A stretch of DNA of 63,572 bases from a virus: the IMG/VR virus record IMGVR_UViG_3300009788_000107, positions 1-63,572 of that record, one strand, 5' to 3'. The notes below the pieces were generated by a model. It worked only from the letters and a program-made list of their open reading frames with translations. It ran no database searches and had not been told where the DNA came from. Numbering within the stretch: the first letter of the stretch is position 1; each line of letters opens with the position of its first letter. Both the position numbers and the translations under genes were made by a program. Of the stretch, positions 38,546-48,468 are shown piece by piece.

Positions 38546-41337
38546 TATCCGCTCCCGACTCGTTTCGCTGTTCCGGTAGATTCTAGCCCGACGACGCCAG
38601 CGGTCGACGGTGAACTCGACTCCAGGCCGACCGGCGAGAAACCGTTCCCGGCGATCGATTGAACGACGAGCGTCTGATTCACGCTCTCGAAGAGGACGGT
38701 CGCGATCATGCCCTTCCCCTGGCTTGAGGGGTTCAGGATGATCCCTGTTACCTTGACGACGTGATCGACCCATCCGGTCGCGCCGAGGCCGAGGTCATGT
38801 GTGATTTCGATCAGCTCGCCAAGCGCCAAGTCAATCCCCTGAAGGTCGGTCCCGAACCCTCCGTATATTGGTTCCGTCCGGAGCCGGAGGAGCTTCCGCG
38901 AGATCACGTCGTCGGCGACGTCGGGTCTTCGGATCGGGTGAATCTCGATGTCCGGCTGTTCGTACGTCTCGCCATAGTCGGCGACCGAGCCGCCGTCCGT
39001 CATAGACCGGAGCGCGTTCGAGAAGCGGCCGGTCGACGGCTCTGGTCCGGAGACATACGTGAGCTTGTTCACGATCTCGTCGCTCTGGGGATCGAGCTGA
39101 AAGCTCCCCTCGATGATGTTCGAGTGATCGAACCCGGTGAGGCCGGAGACCGTCGCCGCGTCGTCGAGGTCGTCGAACGTGATCTGGTGTCGCGACCGGC
39201 CGAGGCGGATCTGGGTCCCGACCTGGAACTCCTCCCAGTACGATCGAATCGGTCGGCGCTGGCGAATCGCCCAGGCGACTTCATACCCCGTGGTCGGGAC
39301 CCGCGCCAGATGGAGCGCGTTCAACGTGACGACGCTCGCTCGGTTGACCTTCGGCGTCGACGTCGAATCGATCGGCGGATCCGGCCAGGCCTCAGGCGAT
39401 TGTCCGCCAGGGGAGGGAAGACGCTGAAGGCCGATATAGTTCCAGAAGTGAAACGCGACCTCGGCCGCTTGATCAATCACGTCACCCGTTCCGTCGCCGA
39501 CGTCTTCGACCCCGCACAGGTTCACCGAAAACGGGGGTCCGCCCGTGTCGTGTGAGTCGGCTCGCGGTCCCTTTGCATAGAACGCCGTTACTCGATACGT
39601 CTGACCGTCGATCCCGAGAATATCGAGGTATTTCGCCACGCCTACGATCGCGGTCCAGTTCGTGTTCCCAGGAATCAGGAACTCGGTTCCCTCGACGTCG
39701 GAGAGGTCCATTCGGATCGGACCCGGTGAGACGCCATCCGCCGCGAGGTTCGAGGCGAAGACCGAACTGATCTCCTTCGAGGCCCATCGGCAAATCAGGT
39801 ACAACCGCCACGCCTGGCCGTCGCTCAGCGTCTCCTCGCGACACGGTCCGATCACGGGGACGATCCCGACCGGCGTCCGTTTTGGATCCTCGGTCCACTT
39901 CTCGTCGTCCCCGTACTGGCCGTAGTAGTACGGGAGCGGGATCGAGAGAATGTTCTCCGGGGCGTCCGGAAACAGGTCGGCGACATTCACGTCAGGGATC
40001 GGCCGGTCAAGGCTCTTTGGACCTTGCTTCGCGGACAGCTCGTCGACTAGCTCGATCGCGAATCGAAACTCGTCGAGCGGTTTCCAGTTTTTCAGGAGAT
40101 ACGTTCCCACTTTGAGCGGCGCGGTCCCCACACGCCGCGCCGCGTCCGACTCAAGAAAGGCGACGGCTGGTGAGTTCTTGAGGAACTTGGTCGCCGCTGT
40201 GTCGACGAACCCGCGAAAGAGGCCGTCCGTATCTGAGAAGACGACGCGGAGCGACGAGGCTGACATTCGCCCATAGTGATCGCTCAGTGTTTGCGCGATG
40301 AATCCGATCGTGATGATCCGTCCGTCGCGGAACTTCTCAACCGGAGTCGACAGGCCTTCCTGCGCGAGTCTAAGAACGGAAAGGTCGGGAAGCGTGAGAT
40401 CGATATAGACCAGCGGCGAATCGATCCCGCTCATCGTCTGAGGATCGGTCGGGTCTGTCAGCGACGGCGCGACGCCGTTGCCTGGGCAGGCGGTAAAACT
40501 CGGCGTCGCTCCACCCGGAGGAATGATTACCGGAGTCGTCGACGACGGTGAGTTGATCCGAGGGGTCAGTGAGGAAAAATGTGTGGTCGAGCCGCCCGGT
40601 CCGCCGCTGCCACAACAGGGATTCCCAAACGACTCATTGGTCCCCGGAACAATCGTCCCAGGCTGAACCGGCCCCTGCCCACAGATCCAGCCCTGGGTGA
40701 CGTAGAGACAATCGAAGTCGTCGCCGTTCCCAGGAATCCCGATCGCGATGTTGTCCCACTGAGGAATAAGGGAGTCGAAGTTGTCAACAATGACTCCCTG
40801 AACACAGGCCATCTCGATACCGTCTAATGCCAACCGAACCGCTCCATCGGACGCCCCACCGACCGACGAGATACAGCCCGCAATGTCGATCTTTCTGAAG
40901 CCAGCCTGCACGGGTACCGCGTTGGCAATTCGGAACAGTTCGTTCGTGCTAACCCCCTTAAACGCGACGATGTCAAACGGAGTGCCAGAACCGATCGGAT
41001 TGTCTTCGACATTGAACGAGATGATCGTGCTGTTGGCATCCCGAAGTTCGGCGAAGTAGAAGCCTCCGTTGGGAATGTCGGCGAAGGTCCAGTATCCACC
41101 GAAGCCAAATCGAAGCCGGTCGGTACACTTCGTCGGGATATTAATCGCTGGTGTATTGAACTGTGCCGTGATTGCCGAGGACCGCACGCCACGAGAGCCG
41201 TTGATCCCCGCCCCCGCCGTTGGGGCTCCGCCGTTCGCGATCGAACTGATCTGCAAGTACCCCTGAGAGGCGAGCGTTTCCACGTACTCGAAATCATCAT
41301 TCCACAGGGTAGCGGGGTCGTGGCAACATTCGGCCAT
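38545..41337 (-). CDS. Large tail tip/host-attachment protein with LamG-like N-domain
   Basis: This 930-residue protein from ATG 41337. Residues about 10-210 are a jelly-roll/LamG-like domain (RLRFGFGGYWTFADIPNGGF, FRKIDIAGCISS). A Gly/Pro linker follows. Residues about 310-880 hold a tail hub-type module (SPLVYIDLTLPDLSVLRLAQ, TIGFIAQTLSDHYGRMSASS). It probably forms the tail tip and contacts the host. ATG overlaps the upstream gene (TAATG). Domain calls are by eye. Confidence 0.7.
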   Translation of the reverse strand: MAECCHDPATLWNDDFEYVETLASQGYLQISSIANGGAPTAGAGINGSRGVRSSAITAQFNTPAINIPTKCTDRLRFGFGGYWTFADIPNGGFYFAELRDANSTIISFNVEDNPIGSGTPFDIVAFKGVSTNELFRIANAVPVQAGFRKIDIAGCISSVGGASDGAVRLALDGIEMACVQGVIVDNFDSLIPQWDNIAIGIPGNGDDFDCLYVTQGWICGQGPVQPGTIVPGTNESFGNPCCGSGGPGGSTTHFSSLTPRINSPSSTTPVIIPPGGATPSFTACPGNGVAPSLTDPTDPQTMSGIDSPLVYIDLTLPDLSVLRLAQEGLSTPVEKFRDGRIITIGFIAQTLSDHYGRMSASSLRVVFSDTDGLFRGFVDTAATKFLKNSPAVAFLESDAARRVGTAPLKVGTYLLKNWKPLDEFRFAIELVDELSAKQGPKSLDRPIPDVNVADLFPDAPENILSIPLPYYYGQYGDDEKWTEDPKRTPVGIVPVIGPCREETLSDGQAWRLYLICRWASKEISSVFASNLAADGVSPGPIRMDLSDVEGTEFLIPGNTNWTAIVGVAKYLDILGIDGQTYRVTAFYAKGPRADSHDTGGPPFSVNLCGVEDVGDGTGDVIDQAAEVAFHFWNYIGLQRLPSPGGQSPEAWPDPPIDSTSTPKVNRASVVTLNALHLARVPTTGYEVAWAIRQRRPIRSYWEEFQVGTQIRLGRSRHQITFDDLDDAATVSGLTGFDHSNIIEGSFQLDPQSDEIVNKLTYVSGPEPSTGRFSNALRSMTDGGSVADYGETYEQPDIEIHPIRRPDVADDVISRKLLRLRTEPIYGGFGTDLQGIDLALGELIEITHDLGLGATGWVDHVVKVTGIILNPSSQGKGMIATVLFESVNQTLVVQSIAGNGFSPVGLESSSPSTAGVVGLESTGTAKRVGSG

Positions 41338-42125
41338 TAGAGCGGTTGACCTCTCCCGACCTCGACCCACTCAACGCCGATATCGCGAGCCCCGAGCGTC
41401 GAGAGCTGAGGGTCGAACCCTTCAGGCCACCACACGTATAGGTGTTCCTCGGTCGCGGCCGGGTTGACGATGAAGTTTCGGCGCTGTCCCCAGGTGGCAC
41501 GCTGGAGGGCCTTCATTTTGTCGTAGTCGGTCGAGTCGTGCCGGAACGATCCGACGACAGCGCGGAGGAGGAGCTGGTGATCGTACTCGAACCGTCCGCC
41601 GTCCCGGCGCTCGTGTTGTGTCATCTTCCGTTGCGTCGGGAACCGGATCCCGTACCGGAAGGAGTTCGTGAGTTCTCGCTTTTGACTCCAGATCGAGAAC
41701 TCGCCGATCTCGGTGATCACGCCGATGTTCGGCACGAAGAGCGACGCGAACTGAAACCCGCCGACGAGGTAGCCCGCGACGCCGGTCACGTCGAGCGCCT
41801 GGCTCACGGGGAAGTCCCCCTGAAACGCGGGAATCGTCAGGTCGCCGTCGACGCTTGGCGATCCCCAGGAATCGGTCGCGTTCATCTGGAACTTGACGGC
41901 TGAGGTCGGGGGGATCCCGTGCATCGGCAGCGAGACATAGTCGACCCGCTGAGCGGATCCGAAGTCCCAGACGAACCGAGCGCCCGTCGTCGTCGTCGAC
42001 TTGAACCCCTTCGCCGGGTCCGAGTTCGTGAGATTCGCGAGCGGGTTCTCCGCGTCGGGTGTCGCGATCGAGAGGACCGGCGTCACGTCGTCGGCGACAT
42101 TCTCTGTCGGGAGCGTATAGATCAT
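41337..42125 (-). CDS. Tail tip component (distal-tail-like)
   Basis: This 262-residue protein has a galactose-binding-like N-terminal half (RFVWDFGSAQRVDYVSLPMH) and a C-terminal region (DYDKMKALQRATWGQRRNFI, LYVWWPEGFDPQ). It lies directly downstream of the tape measure, the usual place of the distal tail protein. Assignment is mainly positional. Confidence 0.6.
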   Translation of the reverse strand: MIYTLPTENVADDVTPVLSIATPDAENPLANLTNSDPAKGFKSTTTTGARFVWDFGSAQRVDYVSLPMHGIPPTSAVKFQMNATDSWGSPSVDGDLTIPAFQGDFPVSQALDVTGVAGYLVGGFQFASLFVPNIGVITEIGEFSIWSQKRELTNSFRYGIRFPTQRKMTQHERRDGGRFEYDHQLLLRAVVGSFRHDSTDYDKMKALQRATWGQRRNFIVNPAATEEHLYVWWPEGFDPQLSTLGARDIGVEWVEVGRGQPL

Positions 42126-45100
42126 GAGGTCTGAGCCTTGAGAGTTCCGATGAGTCGTGTCACAGGTCGCCCTCCGGACGTGAGAGCGCGTGTGAGGCCG
42201 TCGAGGATAGCCTCTCCCGCGTCCTGAAGGCCTTCGATACGGATAGCGCCATCTTGAACCTGGAGCGTCACACCGCCACCGCCAGCGGCTCCTCCGGCTA
42301 TCATCGGGCCGAGCGCGGTCGCGATCTCCTCGGCGAGGTCGTGCCCGCCGCCCCTGGGAATGATCGCCTCGTCCCGGTGAACGCGGATCTCCGTCTCCTG
42401 GCCGAAGTCCTCGAAGTCGAGATTCGGGGATCCGAACTGTCGACGGAACGACCCGCTCGAACTGATGCTTCCGCCACTCGCCTTCGCGGACGTCGTCGCG
42501 ACGCCGCCGACCGTGTTCGTCGGGACGAACGTGACGGGGACGTTCACGAAGTCGGGGATCTGCGTGGTCCGCAGCTGTGAATCGTCGACCTCGAACGTCA
42601 CCTTCGGATTGATCTCGGTTCGGTCGAGTCTCCCGGCCTCGTCGATCGTTCCGCCGAGAAGAACGACGATCTGCTGTAGCGCGAGAATCATCTTATCGAA
42701 GGCCTCGAGCTGCTTCTCGGCCGCGCTCTTCGCCTCCTCGCCGGAGATCCCCGCCGCTCGTCCCTGGTCGATGATCTCTTGAGTCGACGCGCTGACAGAG
42801 AATCCGTACTCGTCCTGAAGACGAATCAGAAGCGCGATCTGAGGTCGGAGCGCTTGAAGCGCCGCCTCCCCGCTGAGCCCGCCCGCGACGAGCCGGTCGA
42901 AGTTTCTCCCGATCGTATTGCCGAGAACGTTGAAATCTTGCTGAGCAACAACACCGAGTTCAGTGAGCGCTCTCAGGACGTCGCCCGCCGCGACCGCTCG
43001 ATCGAAGATTTTCTTCAGGCCTTCGTCGGCGAAGAGGGTCGCGCCCTCGTTCAGTATTTGGAAGGTCGGCCCGAGATCGATCCCCAGGGCTCGAGCGCGG
43101 TCCGCGATGGTTCCGATCGCGGGACCGAGGATCTCGATCACTTCGGCGAAGCTCAGCCCCGATGCGATCAACTGGTTGAACATCGCGACCGCCGCTCGAC
43201 CGGCGACCTCGACCTGATTCTTCGTGTTCACGAACCCCGACTCGACGAGATCGTTCAGCGCCGCCGCGCCATCCCTGGCGACTTCAGCGAGAAGCGCCTT
43301 CCGCTTCTCGATCACGTCGTCGAGCTTCTCGCCGATTGCCTCGAAGAATGCCGCGAGATTCTCTGACTCGACGCCGAACTCGGTCGCCAGCTCGATCAGC
43401 TCTTTGAAGTCCTCCCGCATTTCGCCGGTTGCTTCGTTGAAGGCGAAGGGGAGAATCTGAGCGAACGTGAGGTTGAACTGTTCCCCAAGTTCCTCGGTCG
43501 TGATCTGACCGCGCTCGAAGAACGAGAAGAGATCGTGAACCAGCGCGATCGACCGTTCGAGACCGACCGCGAGAACACCGCCAGAGTCCTCGATCGCCGC
43601 CGAGAGATTCGCCATCAGCGCGGCTCCGGCGTCTTTCCCGAACCGATCGCTCTGTTGACCAAGGGCATCAATGAACCCATCGGTCAGCGCGAACCCCATC
43701 GTCTCGCCTTCTCGTTCGATGTTGTCTGCGAGCGACCGACCCAGGCCACGGAAGAAACCAGCGATCGCGCCGATTCCCGCGCCGATCGCGGTTCCGATCC
43801 CTGGGAGGATCGCCGTTCCGATCGTCGCGCCGAGAACCGCGCCGGAGGCGACGAACGCGCCCGTCGTATGTCGGCCGAAGGTGTCAAAGAAGATTGACGC
43901 GGCGATCGGTGCGGCGACTTGCATCGCGCCGCCGAGCGCCTGTCCGAGTGCGCCTTCCCCGAGCTGGTCCGCGCCGATCCCGGCGAAGATGTTTCCGAGC
44001 GACGACCCGAGCGCCGCGCCGATCTGGTCCCGGTTCCCTTCGAGGATCGCGCTCGTGATGATCGACCCGGCCCCGGCGAAGAAGTCCGAGAGACCTTCTC
44101 GAAGAGGCCGGAACGTATCGGCGATGAACGCGGGCGGAAGCTGGAAGTCGAACAGTCCGGTCAGATCGCCGCCGAGCTGAGGCGGGAGCTGAAAGAACTT
44201 CCCCGGCTGAGTCGTGTCGAACCGCTCCTGTTCCCCGCGAAGAAGACGGAGCGCGTCAAGCGTCGTGAGGATCGCGAACGGAGCCTCGATCCCCATCGCG
44301 TTGTACTTCGCGAGCGCCGAGCTGAGCGCCTGGGTCGCCTGAGCCTGTTCCTCCTTCGTGAGATTCGTCGCGCCGCCGATCCTCTCGATCGCATCGAGCC
44401 AGAGGTTCGCCGCCTGGAACGCTTGACCGCCGCCGATCGATTCGAGGAGCCGGTCGAGCGCTTCCTTGTATTCCTCGGCCGCTGTCTTCGCGGCCGGGAG
44501 TCCGCCGCCGTCGTCGCCCGCGACCTCTTCCGCCGCCTCGGTCGTATTGTTCAGCCAGGTCACGAGATTTTCGAGAACAGGAGGAAGCTCCCCGACCTGA
44601 GTCTTCAGGCCTCGCGCCTGGGTCGCGATCTCACGCATGACGCTCGGCGTGAGCTTGCCTTTATTCGCGAAGTCGGTCGCCGCCTTCGCCAGGTTCTCGA
44701 CCTGGATCACCGCGAACGGAAGATTGTCCGCGAGTTCCTGAGCCGCGAGCTTCGCCGCGACCGTCGCATTCGTGAACCCCGCGATGTCTTTCGCGGCGAG
44801 AGCTTCGAGCGTCGCGGAGAGATCGGCGAACCCGTCGCGTTCTCGCTGGAGCGCTTCGCCGAGGCGGCGGGATTCGTCCGACGCTCGGATCGACGCCTCC
44901 GACACGCCGAGGAGTTTTCCCCAGAGGATCTGAACCTGAAGACCGAGGCCGGTCACGTCGGAGATCCACTTGCCGATCTTCCAGCCGCCGATCGCCGCGC
45001 CCGCGACGAGCGCCGCTGGACCGAGCGCCTTCAGCGACAGCAACATTCCGCCGAGCATCCGGGTAAAGAACCCCATCTTCCCGGCGACCACCGTGAAGAC

Positions 45101-46540
45101 CCCGCCGAGCGCCGCGCCCCAGGCGATGAACGTCGGGAACGACCGAGAGAGAAGCGGACCGATTCGAGCGAGCGGACCCAGGAGGCCGACGCTCGCGATA
45201 CCGTTCGCTGTGAACGCAAGCGTCAGGGACTGGACCGCGAACGCGAGCTGTCCGAGGATGAGGAGAACCGGACCCGCCGCCGCGACGATCGCCAGGAACC
45301 CGACCGCCGTGAGCTGAAGACCGACCGGCATGTTCGCGAAGAGATTCGCCGCGCCTTCAAGGATCGGGATCAGCCGGTTGAAGATATCGATCAGCCGCTT
45401 GATCATCGGGAGGAGCGCGTTCCCGAGTGTGATCCCGACGTCCTTGATCCGGTTCCAGAGAAGCGTTAGCTGAGCCTCGGTCGTCTCGAATCTCTTTTGA
45501 GCCTCTTCGGTAAGGGCTGAGTTCTCGCGGAAGGCGGTCGTCGCGTTGTCGAACGCTCGCGCCGTGATGTCTCCGGCGTTCGCGAGCCGGAGCATAGAAT
45601 CGCGAACCCGAATACCGCCGAACGACAGATCCTCGAGGACCGCGAAGATCGACGCGCCGCCGTCCTCGACCTTCCCGAGTCCTTCTATGAAGATTTCCAG
45701 CGCGCCCCCCGCGTCTTCCTTGAACAGCTTCGCGAACTTGGCGGCGGCATCGTTCACGCCAGGAAGAGCGACGTCGGCGAAGTTACTGAGCGCCTCTCCT
45801 CCGGAGTCGACGGACGACGCGATCTCGATCATCACGCGAGAGAGCGCGGTTCCTCCGGCCTCCGCTCTGATCCCGACCGAGGAGAGCGCCGTCGCGAGGC
45901 CGAGTATCTGAGCCTCAGTCAGGCCGATCTGGGTTCCCGCGCCGGCGAGCCTCAGGCCCATCTCGACGATCTCTTGCTCGGTTGTCGCGAACGAGTTCCC
46001 TAAGGAAACGATGGTGCTACCAAGGGAATCGAAATCTGTCTGCGCGAGGCCGGTGATGTTCGCGAATCGAGCGAGAGAGGTCGCCGCTTCCTGAGCGCTG
46101 AGGTTCGTCGTCACTCCGAGGAGTGACATGGTTTCCGTAAACCCGAGAATGTTCTGGGTTGCGATCCCGAGCTGTCCGGCCGCTTCACCGACGCCGTTCA
46201 GTTCGTTGACCGAGATCGGAATCTCTTTCGAGAGATCGCGGAACCCCTGAGCGAGAGTCGCCAGCTCCGTTTCAGTTGCCTCCACGGTTTTCAGGACGCC
46301 AGCGAAGGAACTCTCAAACGAGATCGCCAGGCTCGCCGCCGCCGCGCCGCCCGCGATAATCGGAAGGGTGAAGGCGGTCGTCGCCGTCCGCCCGATGTTC
46401 GTGAGCTGTTGCCCCATCCGTCCCGCGTCACGCGAGAAGGCCTTGAGCGCTTTCGACGAACTCTCGACCTCGCGGTTGAACTCAGCCGCGTTCGACACGA
46501 GGAGCGCTCGGAGGATTCCGACGATCGCACTACCGGCCAC
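42122..46540 (-). CDS. Tail tape measure protein (TP901-like)
   Basis: This 1472-residue protein starts with a helical domain (FNREVESSSKALKAFSRDAG), then the TP901-type core LAQGFRDLSKEIPISVNELN ... GEAAGQLGIATQNILG and SLARFANITGLAQTDFDSLG. Hydrophobic segments in the middle (about 400-540 and 870-960) are alternating Gly/Ala-rich. It sets tail length; at about 0.15 nm per residue the tail would be roughly 220 nm. The large plus-strand open frames across this gene are shadows. Confidence 0.9.
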   Translation of the reverse strand: MAGSAIVGILRALLVSNAAEFNREVESSSKALKAFSRDAGRMGQQLTNIGRTATTAFTLPIIAGGAAAASLAISFESSFAGVLKTVEATETELATLAQGFRDLSKEIPISVNELNGVGEAAGQLGIATQNILGFTETMSLLGVTTNLSAQEAATSLARFANITGLAQTDFDSLGSTIVSLGNSFATTEQEIVEMGLRLAGAGTQIGLTEAQILGLATALSSVGIRAEAGGTALSRVMIEIASSVDSGGEALSNFADVALPGVNDAAAKFAKLFKEDAGGALEIFIEGLGKVEDGGASIFAVLEDLSFGGIRVRDSMLRLANAGDITARAFDNATTAFRENSALTEEAQKRFETTEAQLTLLWNRIKDVGITLGNALLPMIKRLIDIFNRLIPILEGAANLFANMPVGLQLTAVGFLAIVAAAGPVLLILGQLAFAVQSLTLAFTANGIASVGLLGPLARIGPLLSRSFPTFIAWGAALGGVFTVVAGKMGFFTRMLGGMLLSLKALGPAALVAGAAIGGWKIGKWISDVTGLGLQVQILWGKLLGVSEASIRASDESRRLGEALQRERDGFADLSATLEALAAKDIAGFTNATVAAKLAAQELADNLPFAVIQVENLAKAATDFANKGKLTPSVMREIATQARGLKTQVGELPPVLENLVTWLNNTTEAAEEVAGDDGGGLPAAKTAAEEYKEALDRLLESIGGGQAFQAANLWLDAIERIGGATNLTKEEQAQATQALSSALAKYNAMGIEAPFAILTTLDALRLLRGEQERFDTTQPGKFFQLPPQLGGDLTGLFDFQLPPAFIADTFRPLREGLSDFFAGAGSIITSAILEGNRDQIGAALGSSLGNIFAGIGADQLGEGALGQALGGAMQVAAPIAASIFFDTFGRHTTGAFVASGAVLGATIGTAILPGIGTAIGAGIGAIAGFFRGLGRSLADNIEREGETMGFALTDGFIDALGQQSDRFGKDAGAALMANLSAAIEDSGGVLAVGLERSIALVHDLFSFFERGQITTEELGEQFNLTFAQILPFAFNEATGEMREDFKELIELATEFGVESENLAAFFEAIGEKLDDVIEKRKALLAEVARDGAAALNDLVESGFVNTKNQVEVAGRAAVAMFNQLIASGLSFAEVIEILGPAIGTIADRARALGIDLGPTFQILNEGATLFADEGLKKIFDRAVAAGDVLRALTELGVVAQQDFNVLGNTIGRNFDRLVAGGLSGEAALQALRPQIALLIRLQDEYGFSVSASTQEIIDQGRAAGISGEEAKSAAEKQLEAFDKMILALQQIVVLLGGTIDEAGRLDRTEINPKVTFEVDDSQLRTTQIPDFVNVPVTFVPTNTVGGVATTSAKASGGSISSSGSFRRQFGSPNLDFEDFGQETEIRVHRDEAIIPRGGGHDLAEEIATALGPMIAGGAAGGGGVTLQVQDGAIRIEGLQDAGEAILDGLTRALTSGGRPVTRLIGTLKAQTS

Positions 46541-46543
46541 AGA

Positions 46544-46990
46544 TCATTTCCTCGCCGCGATCAAGACTTTGTCGCCTTGCTTCACTTCGGTTCCTGTTTG
46601 GTGCGCGAACTGGAAGATCGCGTTCTTCATGCTGTTGATCCCCTGAACGCCTGGCGGGGTCTCGCCTTTGGCGCTGGCTCGCGCCCCGCGTCGCGACGAC
46701 CCGCCGAACAGCGTCCCAGGGTCGAGATACTCCTCCGGCCTGGGAAGTTTTTTGAGTCGCTGCAGCTGCGCGATATAGAACGACAGCGCTCGATCCCGAA
46801 CCCATTCATCCCGCCGCCTTTCGCGGATCACTCTGAACTCGCGAAACAGCTCGCGAGGACTTAGCGACCAGAACTCTTCGCGGTCGATCCCGAACCGGCG
46901 CGAGTAGCGATAGAGCCTTTTCCAGTCCCACCAGCTCGCCGGACCTTCTTCGCCTTTGTCTTCTTCGCCGACCGCCGTCGAGGGTCCTGT
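46544..46990 (-). CDS. Tail assembly chaperone GT extension (-1 frame)
   Basis: A -1 frame relative to the chaperone G gene is open from 46990 to 46544. It reads GEEGPASWWDWKRLYRYSRR and FGIDREEFWSLSPRELFREF before the part that could also begin at GTG 46831. The W-x2-L-Y-R and FGIxxEEFWxLSPREL segments are typical of the T part of lambda-like GT chaperones. A -1 ribosomal frameshift near 46945-46985 would make the fusion; no classical slippery heptamer is obvious. Confidence 0.65.
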   Translation of the reverse strand, partial: TGPSTAVGEEDKGEEGPASWWDWKRLYRYSRRFGIDREEFWSLSPRELFREFRVIRERRRDEWVRDRALSFYIAQLQRLKKLPRPEEYLDPGTLFGGSSRRGARASAKGETPPGVQGINSMKNAIFQFAHQTGTEVKQGDKVLIAARK

Positions 46991-47346
46991 TCACTCGGCT
47001 CCGGAGTCGAGGCGTTCAGCGCCTGAGTAAGAACCGACTGAAGCTGAGCGCTTCCGAGCTTTGCGATCTCGTCGCATAGATCCCCGACCTCGATCTGTGT
47101 CACGCCTGGATGAAACTCGCCCAACATCGCCCAGAAGAGGTTCACGTAATCGACCATCGTCTCGCCGCCCTTCATCAGGCGGGTTTGAACAATCACCGCT
47201 GTCTCCCCTTCCGGAAGAACTCCTTCGAGCCGAACGAGCATGTTCATACCGACGCGGAGCCGATAGCGTCCGCTCTTCACGACGAAATCGAACTCGCCGC
47301 GCTCCTGGTTTGCTGGTCCCGCGTCTTCTTCTAGTGGTGTCAACAT
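46861..47346 (-). CDS. Tail assembly chaperone G
   Basis: This 161-residue protein lies between tail tube and tape measure. GRYRLRVGMNMLVRLEGVLP, VDYVNLFWAMLGEFHPGVT and IEVGDLCDEIAKLGSAQLQ form the helical chaperone body; the C-terminal 35 residues are Lys/Arg/Gly-rich and overlap the T frame. It should bind the tape measure during tail assembly. GGAACTGACGG precedes the ATG. Confidence 0.7.
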   Translation of the reverse strand: MLTPLEEDAGPANQERGEFDFVVKSGRYRLRVGMNMLVRLEGVLPEGETAVIVQTRLMKGGETMVDYVNLFWAMLGEFHPGVTQIEVGDLCDEIAKLGSAQLQSVLTQALNASTPEPSEQDPRRRSAKKTKAKKVRRAGGTGKGSIATRAGSGSTAKSSGR

Positions 47347-47463
47347 CCGTCAGTTCCTCTCGTACCTGGTGAACGACACTCGTCGAGCGAACCCCGACAC
47401 AGCGAGCGGGGTCCGCCCTCGAAGCTCGAACGCCAGCGCGGTACGAAAACGCTAGGCGCTCAG

Positions 47464-47916
47464 TTACGGAAGCGTCACAGCGCTGGAGATCGTCAGCTCG
47501 ATCTGAGCTTCGCCCTTCCCCTCGACAGGCATGTCGGAGGGGTCGAACTTGCTGAGAAAGGCCGGGAACGTCCAGAGCGTGTTGGGTGAATCTGGCAGGG
47601 TGACCTGCCAGTTGTGGATCGCCGCGAGAAACGACTCCTCCGCGAAGAACAGGAGACCGCCGGCCACGTTCTGGTGGGTCGCGTTATCCGGTATGTAGTT
47701 GATCGTAAACGTACAGGGACCGGACGTCCGGAGACCCGCCTTCAGCTCACGGTGTTCGTTCGGAGACTCGTGGTGAGTGAACTCGACCTGTCCTCGATCC
47801 TGGGACGGAAGTTTAACGTTCGTCACTTCCGCGACGTTCGTGAAGACCTCCGGAGAAGCGCCGTCGCCTACTGCCAACAGCGCGCCGAAAGTTGTGAATC
47901 CTACAGATAGCGCCAT
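47464..47916 (-). CDS. Major tail tube protein
   Basis: This 150-residue protein has the tail-tube signature: FTNVAEVTNVKLPSQDRGQV, EFTHHESPNEHRELKAGLR, TFTINYIPDNATHQN, and a C-terminal FLSKFDPSDMPVEGKGEAQI. Position before the chaperones and tape measure fits. It should polymerise as the tail tube. Confidence 0.85.
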   Translation of the reverse strand: MALSVGFTTFGALLAVGDGASPEVFTNVAEVTNVKLPSQDRGQVEFTHHESPNEHRELKAGLRTSGPCTFTINYIPDNATHQNVAGGLLFFAEESFLAAIHNWQVTLPDSPNTLWTFPAFLSKFDPSDMPVEGKGEAQIELTISSAVTLP

Positions 47917-48012
47917 GTCGTACTCCCTCGCTGTGTGTACCCGACCCGACGTTAGTGTCGAGCCGTCGCTGGCGTTCCGTCCGTAAGATCCGTACGTTCG
48001 TTCGAGAAGTGA

Positions 48013-48468
48013 TTAGGTCTCTCTACAGTGTTGAACCCTCCAGATTTGGATCTGTCGAAGAACCCGAAGTTCGTCGGGGTCGTACGTCTCCGACAAGTCC
48101 TGAAGAATCATCACGCCGACGAATAGCTCGTTCGGGGACACACCGAGATCTCCGGTGAATCCCGAGAACCCTCCGGCGTCCGAGCGCGCCGAGAGAATCG
48201 CGCCGACCGTTTGAACCTCGATCAACGGGTTTCCGTTCGGAGCCTGTTCCTCGCTCGACGCGACCTCGATCTGATACTGCGACGTGATCAGGCCGAAGTC
48301 GCCCGAGTGTGAATACTCGCGATCGACCTCGCTGATCTTGTTCACGCGGATCGCCGGGTACGTCGGCGTCTGCGGATACTTCATCGCATACATGCGCGTT
48401 CCGACGAGCGCGGTCAGCGGCGCGAGCGTCTGAGCGTGATCGCGGAAGGCTTGATAGAAGTTACTCAT
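48013..48468 (-). CDS. Tail completion protein (DUF3168-like)
   Basis: This 151-residue protein begins MSNFYQAFRDHAQTLAPLTA and continues RMYAMKYPQTPTYPAIRVNK, SQYQIEVASSEEQA, the general pattern of DUF3168/gpU-like tail completion proteins. The order connector, adaptor, gp10, this gene, tail tube is the classical one. ATGA overlaps 48465-48908. Confidence 0.7.
   Translation of the reverse strand: MSNFYQAFRDHAQTLAPLTALVGTRMYAMKYPQTPTYPAIRVNKISEVDREYSHSGDFGLITSQYQIEVASSEEQAPNGNPLIEVQTVGAILSARSDAGGFSGFTGDLGVSPNELFVGVMILQDLSETYDPDELRVLRQIQIWRVQHCRET

Noticed and set aside
38761-39555. 264-residue plus-strand open frame
   Set aside because: It is antisense to the tail tip gene, with shadow-type composition and no start signal.
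43919-45469. 516-residue plus-strand open frame
   Set aside because: It is Arg/Glu-rich, has no ribosome site and runs exactly opposite the well-supported tape measure gene; it is a GC-rich shadow frame.
47347-47463. ACCCCG/CGGGGT hairpin after the tail tube gene as terminator
   Set aside because: The six-base stem has a ten-base loop and no T-run in the direction of transcription, so terminator function is not supported.
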